NCBI RefSeq assembly: GCF_023155275.1
Contig: NZ_JALMUV010000001.1
Location: forward strand, 1 to 64,000
Source of the DNA: Streptomyces rhizoryzae
GTDB taxonomy: Bacteria; Actinomycetota; Actinomycetes; Streptomycetales; Streptomycetaceae
Reading direction: 5' to 3'
Length of the DNA stretch: 64,000 bases
Below, one piece after another: positions 60,426-64,000 of the stretch (its first letter is position 1; every line of letters begins with the position of its first letter). A model generated the notes under the pieces. The model searched no databases. It was not told the origin of the DNA and saw only the letters and a list, made by a program, of their open reading frames with translations. The translations under genes and the position numbers were made by a program.

Positions 60426-61040
60426 TCAGGGGATGAGCGGCGGGTCCTGGCGCGCGCCCGGCCCGGAGCCCCGGCCGTCCGCACCGGGCTGACCGTGCGG
60501 TCCGGACCGGCCGGGCCCGTCGGGCCGGACGACCTCGCCCGGGACGACCTTGCCGTCCGGCTGGTGCATCCGCACCTGCTGGTAGACGTCGCCGAACGAG
60601 CCCGGGGCGAAGCCGGCCGGGCGGACCAGCAGCTTGTCGGCGCGGCGCAGGATCAGCCGGCCGGTCGGCGGGAAGAGGCAGAGCAGCCCGAGCACGTCGG
60701 AGAGCAGACCGGGCAGGATCAGCAGCAGGCCGCCGATCATCGGGAGGGTGTTGCCGGTGCCCGAGGAGCCGGTCTCCCGGGAGGCGCCCGCGTCGCCGGT
60801 CCGCAGGGTGCCGGTGAGGTTCCGCCAGGCGCGGCGGCCGGCCCGCTTGATCACGGCGCTGCCCGCGATCACCCCGGCGAGCAGCAGCAGGAAGACCGTC
60901 AGGCCGTTGGTGGCGCCACCGACCACCGTCAGCAGCCAGATCTCCAGCACCATCCAGGCGGCGACGCCCAGCGGGGCGAACCGGCGGGCGCGCGAGCGGG
61001 GCGGGCGGGGACTCGGCGGTGGCGTGGCTCCGAACGTCAT
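60426..61040 (-). CDS. FxsA family membrane protein
   Basis: The product has 204 residues: two membrane segments, the second part of the FxsA core (MIGGLLLILPGLLSDVLGLL), and a long Gly/Pro/Asp-rich tail. FxsA of E. coli affects phage F exclusion; its role in actinomycetes is unknown. It is followed by the ppm gene upstream on the same strand (34 bp gap) but the CACACT hexamer six bases before its ATG hints at its own leaderless start. Confidence 0.88.
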   Translation of the reverse strand: MTFGATPPPSPRPPRSRARRFAPLGVAAWMVLEIWLLTVVGGATNGLTVFLLLLAGVIAGSAVIKRAGRRAWRNLTGTLRTGDAGASRETGSSGTGNTLPMIGGLLLILPGLLSDVLGLLCLFPPTGRLILRRADKLLVRPAGFAPGSFGDVYQQVRMHQPDGKVVPGEVVRPDGPGRSGPHGQPGADGRGSGPGARQDPPLIP

Positions 61041-61074
61041 GCCCCCAGTGTGCCTGGCCCGGCGGCCCGGTGGA

Positions 61075-61830
61075 TCAGCGCCCGCGGATCTTGCTCACCT
61101 TGGAGCCGACGCCCCAGGCGGTGATCCGCCACAGCGCCTCCACGACGATGTCGCGGCTCATCTTGCTGTCGCCCAGCTCCCGGTCGACGAAGGTGATCGG
61201 CACCTCGACGACGTGGTAACCGGCCCGGACGGCCCGCCGGGCCAGGTCGACCTGGAAGCAGTAGCCCTGGGAGGCCACCTCGTCCAGGCCCAGGCCCTCG
61301 AGGGTCTCCGCCCGGAAGGCGCGGAAGCCGCCGGTGACGTCGCGGATCGGGACGTCGAGCATGACCCGGGAGTAGGTGCTGCCGCCGCGGGAGAGGAACT
61401 CGCGGTACTTGGGCCAGTTCACGACCCGGCCGCCGGGCACCCAGCGCGAGCCGAGCACCAGGTCGGCGCCCTTGAGGGCGGTGAGCAGGCGGGGCAGCTC
61501 CTCGGGCTGGTGGGAGCCGTCGGCATCCATCTCGACCAGGACGCCGTGGCCCTGCTCGATACCCCAGCGGAAGCCCGCGAGGTAGGCGGCGCCCAGCCCC
61601 TCCTTGCCCTTGCGGTGCAGGACGTGGACCTTCTCGTCCACGGCGGCCAGTTCGTCGGCGAGCTTGCCGGTGCCGTCCGGGCTGTTGTCGTCCGCGATCA
61701 GGACGTGCGCCTCGGGGACGGCGGACCGCACCCGCGAGACGATCGGCTTGATGTTCTCCGCCTCGTTGTACGTCGGGATGATCACCAACGTGGTGCCGAG
61801 CGGACCGTACTGCCGCTGACCGTCTGTCAC
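61075..61830 (-). CDS. ppm: polyprenol monophosphomannose synthase
   Basis: This 251-residue GT2 enzyme transfers mannose from GDP-mannose to polyprenyl phosphate. The DxD motif is in VEMDADGSHQP (Asp102, Asp104); TLVIIPTYNEAENI is the N-terminus. The product feeds protein O-mannosylation and lipoglycans. GAAGGGG precedes the GTG. It overlaps lnt by four bases (GTGA). In M. tuberculosis the two activities are fused as Ppm1. Confidence 0.95.
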   Translation of the reverse strand: MTDGQRQYGPLGTTLVIIPTYNEAENIKPIVSRVRSAVPEAHVLIADDNSPDGTGKLADELAAVDEKVHVLHRKGKEGLGAAYLAGFRWGIEQGHGVLVEMDADGSHQPEELPRLLTALKGADLVLGSRWVPGGRVVNWPKYREFLSRGGSTYSRVMLDVPIRDVTGGFRAFRAETLEGLGLDEVASQGYCFQVDLARRAVRAGYHVVEVPITFVDRELGDSKMSRDIVVEALWRITAWGVGSKVSKIRGR

Positions 61831-63500
61831 TGCTGCCCCTTCTCGTCCTTCGTTCGCCCACGGCGGCCGGCGATGACGGCGGCCCCGCAGGACAGAAGGC
61901 CCACGATAGCGAGCAGCCACTCGGGAGCCGCGCCAACGCGGTCGGCGAGCGTCGTTTCGTCGCGCAGAGGGATGCGCGCCGACACCACGCCCTGGGTGAA
62001 TTCGGGAATCTGGTGCGTAACGGTCCCGTCGGGGGCGACCACCGCGCTGATGCCGCTGGTGGCCGCGGTGACCACCGCCCGGCCGTGCTCGACGGCCCGC
62101 AGCCTGGACATCGCCAGCTGCTGCTCGGGCTGGCCGGTCCGGCCGTAGGTGGCGTTGTTGGTCTGGATGACCAGGGCCCGGGCACCGGCCCCGACGGTGT
62201 CGTGGACGATCTCGTCGTAGGCCACCTCGAAGCAGATGACGTCTCCGAGCCGGGCCGGGCCGACCTTCAGCAGACCGGTGTGGTCGCCGGGGTAGAAGTC
62301 GCGCGGCACCCGCTGGAACCGCGTGATGATCTTGCTGAGCTGCTCCCGGAACGGGACGTACTCGCCGAACGGCACCGGGTGCTGCTTGGTGTACGAGGCG
62401 CCGGGGCCGGTCCTGGGGTCCCAGACGATGCCCTCGTTGAAGACGTAGCCCGGCTTGGTCGGGTGGTCGACGAGGGCGCCGACCAGGACCGGCACGCCGA
62501 TCGCCTTCACCGCCTCGTCGATCCGGTCGTACGCCTGCGGGTACTGGTACGGGTCCAGGTCGGAGGAGTTCTCCGGCCAGATGACCAGGTCGGGTTCGGG
62601 GGCCCGGTGGTGGCGGACGTCGTCGGCGAGCTTCTCGGTGGCGGTGGCGTGGTTGTCGAGGATCTGCATCGGGCGGCCCAGGAAGTCCATCCCGGGCCGC
62701 TGGACGTTGCCCTGCACCACGGCGATCCGGACGGTGTCGTCGGCCTTGGTGGGGACCGGTACCGCCAGGCCGGCCAGGGTGACCGCGGCGGCCAGCCCGA
62801 ACGCCTCCGCCGTCCGCACCGGCCCGCCCGCACCGCCGCCGCGGCGCAGCCCCCACAGCCCGGCCGCGACGGCCGCCAGCAGCCCGCCGGCCAGGGCGAC
62901 CGCGAAGGTCACCAGCGGGGCACCCCCGAGCGCGGCGAGCGGGGTGAACGGCGAACCGGTGTTGGCGAACGCCAGCCGGCCCCAGGGGAAGCCGCCGAAC
63001 GGCACCCGGTCCCGGGCCCACTCCTGCGCGACCCACAGGCAGGCGCCCCACAGCGGCCAGGCCGGCAGCCGGGAGGTGAGCGCCAGCCCCGCGCCGAGCA
63101 GCACGACGAACAGCGCCTCGGCGACGGAGAGTCCGGCCACCGCGTCCCAGCCGATCACGTGCAGCCACTTCAGCAGCACCAGGAAGAACGGCAGCCCGAA
63201 CGCGAAGCCGGTCCAGGCCCCCTGGCGCGCCCGCCGGCCGCGGGTCAGCAGCGCCAGCGCGGCCACCGCCACCAGCGACAGCGGCCACAGGCCGTACGGC
63301 GGGAAGGCGAGGGCCAGCGCCAGGCCGGCGACGGCCGCGAGCGCGGTGCGCGGTGCCTCGCGCCGGGCCAGGGAGGCCAGCCGGCGGGCGCGGCCGGGGC
63401 GGCGGTCGGTGCCGGCCGCGGTGGGTGCGGTGGACGGCACCGGGCCGCCGGGCGCGGTGCCGCGCACGGCTGCTGCGGTGGTGTCGGAACCCGATGACAC
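61827..63500 (-). CDS. lnt: apolipoprotein N-acyltransferase
   Basis: The product has 557 residues: about seven membrane segments, then a nitrilase-like domain. The triad is Glu in VIWPENSSD, Lys in SYTKQHPVPFGE and Cys in GDVICFEVAYD. It N-acylates lipoproteins in the membrane. GTG at 63500 is chosen for its AGGAAGG site; the frame is open to 63824 but that sequence is Arg/Pro-rich. The pairing with ppm agrees with other actinomycetes. Confidence 0.93.
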   Translation of the reverse strand: MSSGSDTTAAAVRGTAPGGPVPSTAPTAAGTDRRPGRARRLASLARREAPRTALAAVAGLALALAFPPYGLWPLSLVAVAALALLTRGRRARQGAWTGFAFGLPFFLVLLKWLHVIGWDAVAGLSVAEALFVVLLGAGLALTSRLPAWPLWGACLWVAQEWARDRVPFGGFPWGRLAFANTGSPFTPLAALGGAPLVTFAVALAGGLLAAVAAGLWGLRRGGGAGGPVRTAEAFGLAAAVTLAGLAVPVPTKADDTVRIAVVQGNVQRPGMDFLGRPMQILDNHATATEKLADDVRHHRAPEPDLVIWPENSSDLDPYQYPQAYDRIDEAVKAIGVPVLVGALVDHPTKPGYVFNEGIVWDPRTGPGASYTKQHPVPFGEYVPFREQLSKIITRFQRVPRDFYPGDHTGLLKVGPARLGDVICFEVAYDEIVHDTVGAGARALVIQTNNATYGRTGQPEQQLAMSRLRAVEHGRAVVTAATSGISAVVAPDGTVTHQIPEFTQGVVSARIPLRDETTLADRVGAAPEWLLAIVGLLSCGAAVIAGRRGRTKDEKGQQ

Positions 63501-64000
63501 GGTCGCGGGCCTTCCTGCAGGTCGTCCGGTAGTCAGCTGACCGTACATCGGAGGGGCGCGGGTGCGGGCCCGGGGTGCGCGAGGGTGCGGGGAATCACGG
63601 GGGCCGGCGGGAGCGGGGGCGCGGCCGGGGCGCGGGGTACGGATCGGGGCCCGGCGCCCTTCGGGCCGACCTGGGACCCGCTGGCTGCGGGTCGACCGAG
63701 AGCCGTTGTCTACTGAGCGCCGGGCCCCACCCGGGTCGCACCTGCCGACCGGCCTGGCCAGCCCCGTGCCGCGGGCGCTGGACCTGGCTCCCAGTGGCGG
63801 TGTGCCGGATGGCTCGCCGCCCATGGCCCAGCTGCGTTCGACGACTGCGCGGAGGTCTCCCGGTCGGACGTCCTGTGGTGGACCCGGCCGAACCTACCGG
63901 CCGACCGGCGGCTGCTGTCAACAGTCGCTCCGCCTGCGTCGTTTTCGCGTCGTCCCAGGTCAGTGCCGAGCCTTCCCAGGTAGGGCAGGGAGGTTCGGGC
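63501..64000 (-). promoter_or_regulatory. lnt upstream region with a strong promoter
   Basis: A TTGACA (63916-63921, minus strand) and TAGGTT (63891-63896) are separated by 19 bases, close to the vegetative consensus. If used, it would give lnt a leader of about 380 nt. No gene is seen on either strand here; the leader is GC-rich with several potential hairpins, and RNA families such as RNase P were not recognised. Confidence 0.45.

Noticed and set aside
63595..63921. 108-codon minus-strand frame in front of lnt
   Set aside because: Arg/Pro/Gly-rich shadow with no ribosome site; the region is better seen as leader.
1..64000. Integrated element, prophage, IS or defence island
   Set aside because: No integrase, transposase, tRNA target, phage gene or known defence gene was seen; the TraB-like gene is a chromosomal Streptomyces type.

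Overview
The window is about 72% GC chromosomal DNA from a filamentous actinomycete, almost certainly Streptomyces or a very close relative. The evidence is the family content: a conservon (cvnABCD) with a CYP157-type P450, an extra EF-Tu (tuf3-like), a spore-associated protein A homologue, RbpA with a SigR-type promoter, separate but overlapping lnt and ppm genes, a degenerate TraB/FtsK-like ATPase, and third codon positions that are nearly all G or C. No rRNA, tRNA, CRISPR array, insertion sequence, integrase or phage module was seen. The text begins with a 55-base exact copy of bases 405-459, which looks like an assembly join rather than biology.

Layout. 1-7.4 kb: gamma-carbonic anhydrase (+), then a seven-gene minus-strand conservon operon, cvnA-B-C-D, CYP157-like P450, second P450, crotonase. 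7.4-24.2 kb: mixed single genes, namely a secreted esterase-like lipoprotein, a STAND-type ATPase, two DedA/TVP38 membrane proteins, a thioesterase-fold protein, an MFS exporter, a spermidine-synthase-like methyltransferase-fold protein, EF-Tu3, an FMN-binding PPOX protein and several Streptomyces-type hypothetical proteins. They are separated by repeat-rich non-coding stretches, including hexamer and heptamer tandem repeats at 22.5-23.0 kb. 24.2-27.4 kb: a SpoIIE-type phosphatase carrying a long Gly/Pro insertion, and the divergent ohr/ohrR peroxide pair. 27.7-30.2 kb: a compact ACP, ketosynthase and alpha/beta-hydrolase cluster.

30.2-34.7 kb is a cell-wall and secretion block: two tandem paralogous transglycosylases with duplicated upstream regions, a GH25 muramidase, a small His-rich exported peptide and a SapA-like protein. 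34.7-39.0 kb is a minus-strand operon of secreted hydrolase, acyltransferase-3, histidine kinase and response regulator. 39.3-43.9 kb holds a GH5-like glycosidase and a GH38 alpha-mannosidase. 44-51.3 kb has a second copy of the esterase-like lipoprotein, an orphan MT0933-type antitoxin, a GNAT enzyme, a cold-shock protein, a D-Ala-D-Ala carboxypeptidase, an MFS exporter with two TetR-like operator sites, and a MurJ-type flippase.

51.3-54.4 kb contains the NHEJ pair (LigD-type polymerase and Ku) as divergent genes only 31 bp apart, then an S4 RNA-binding protein and a YchJ-like protein whose stop codons abut. 54.5-59.6 kb contains a small membrane protein with the degenerate TraB-like ATPase, and a MocR regulator (YczR-like) divergent from a YczE-like membrane protein that overlaps a glycerophosphodiester phosphodiesterase gene. 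59.8-63.9 kb contains rbpA with a SigR-type promoter, fxsA, and overlapping ppm and lnt genes served by a possible distant promoter. A recurrent feature is the leaderless start: a TANNNT hexamer followed by exactly six bases and then the start codon, seen at five genes. All functional calls rest on reading motifs by eye, with no database search.
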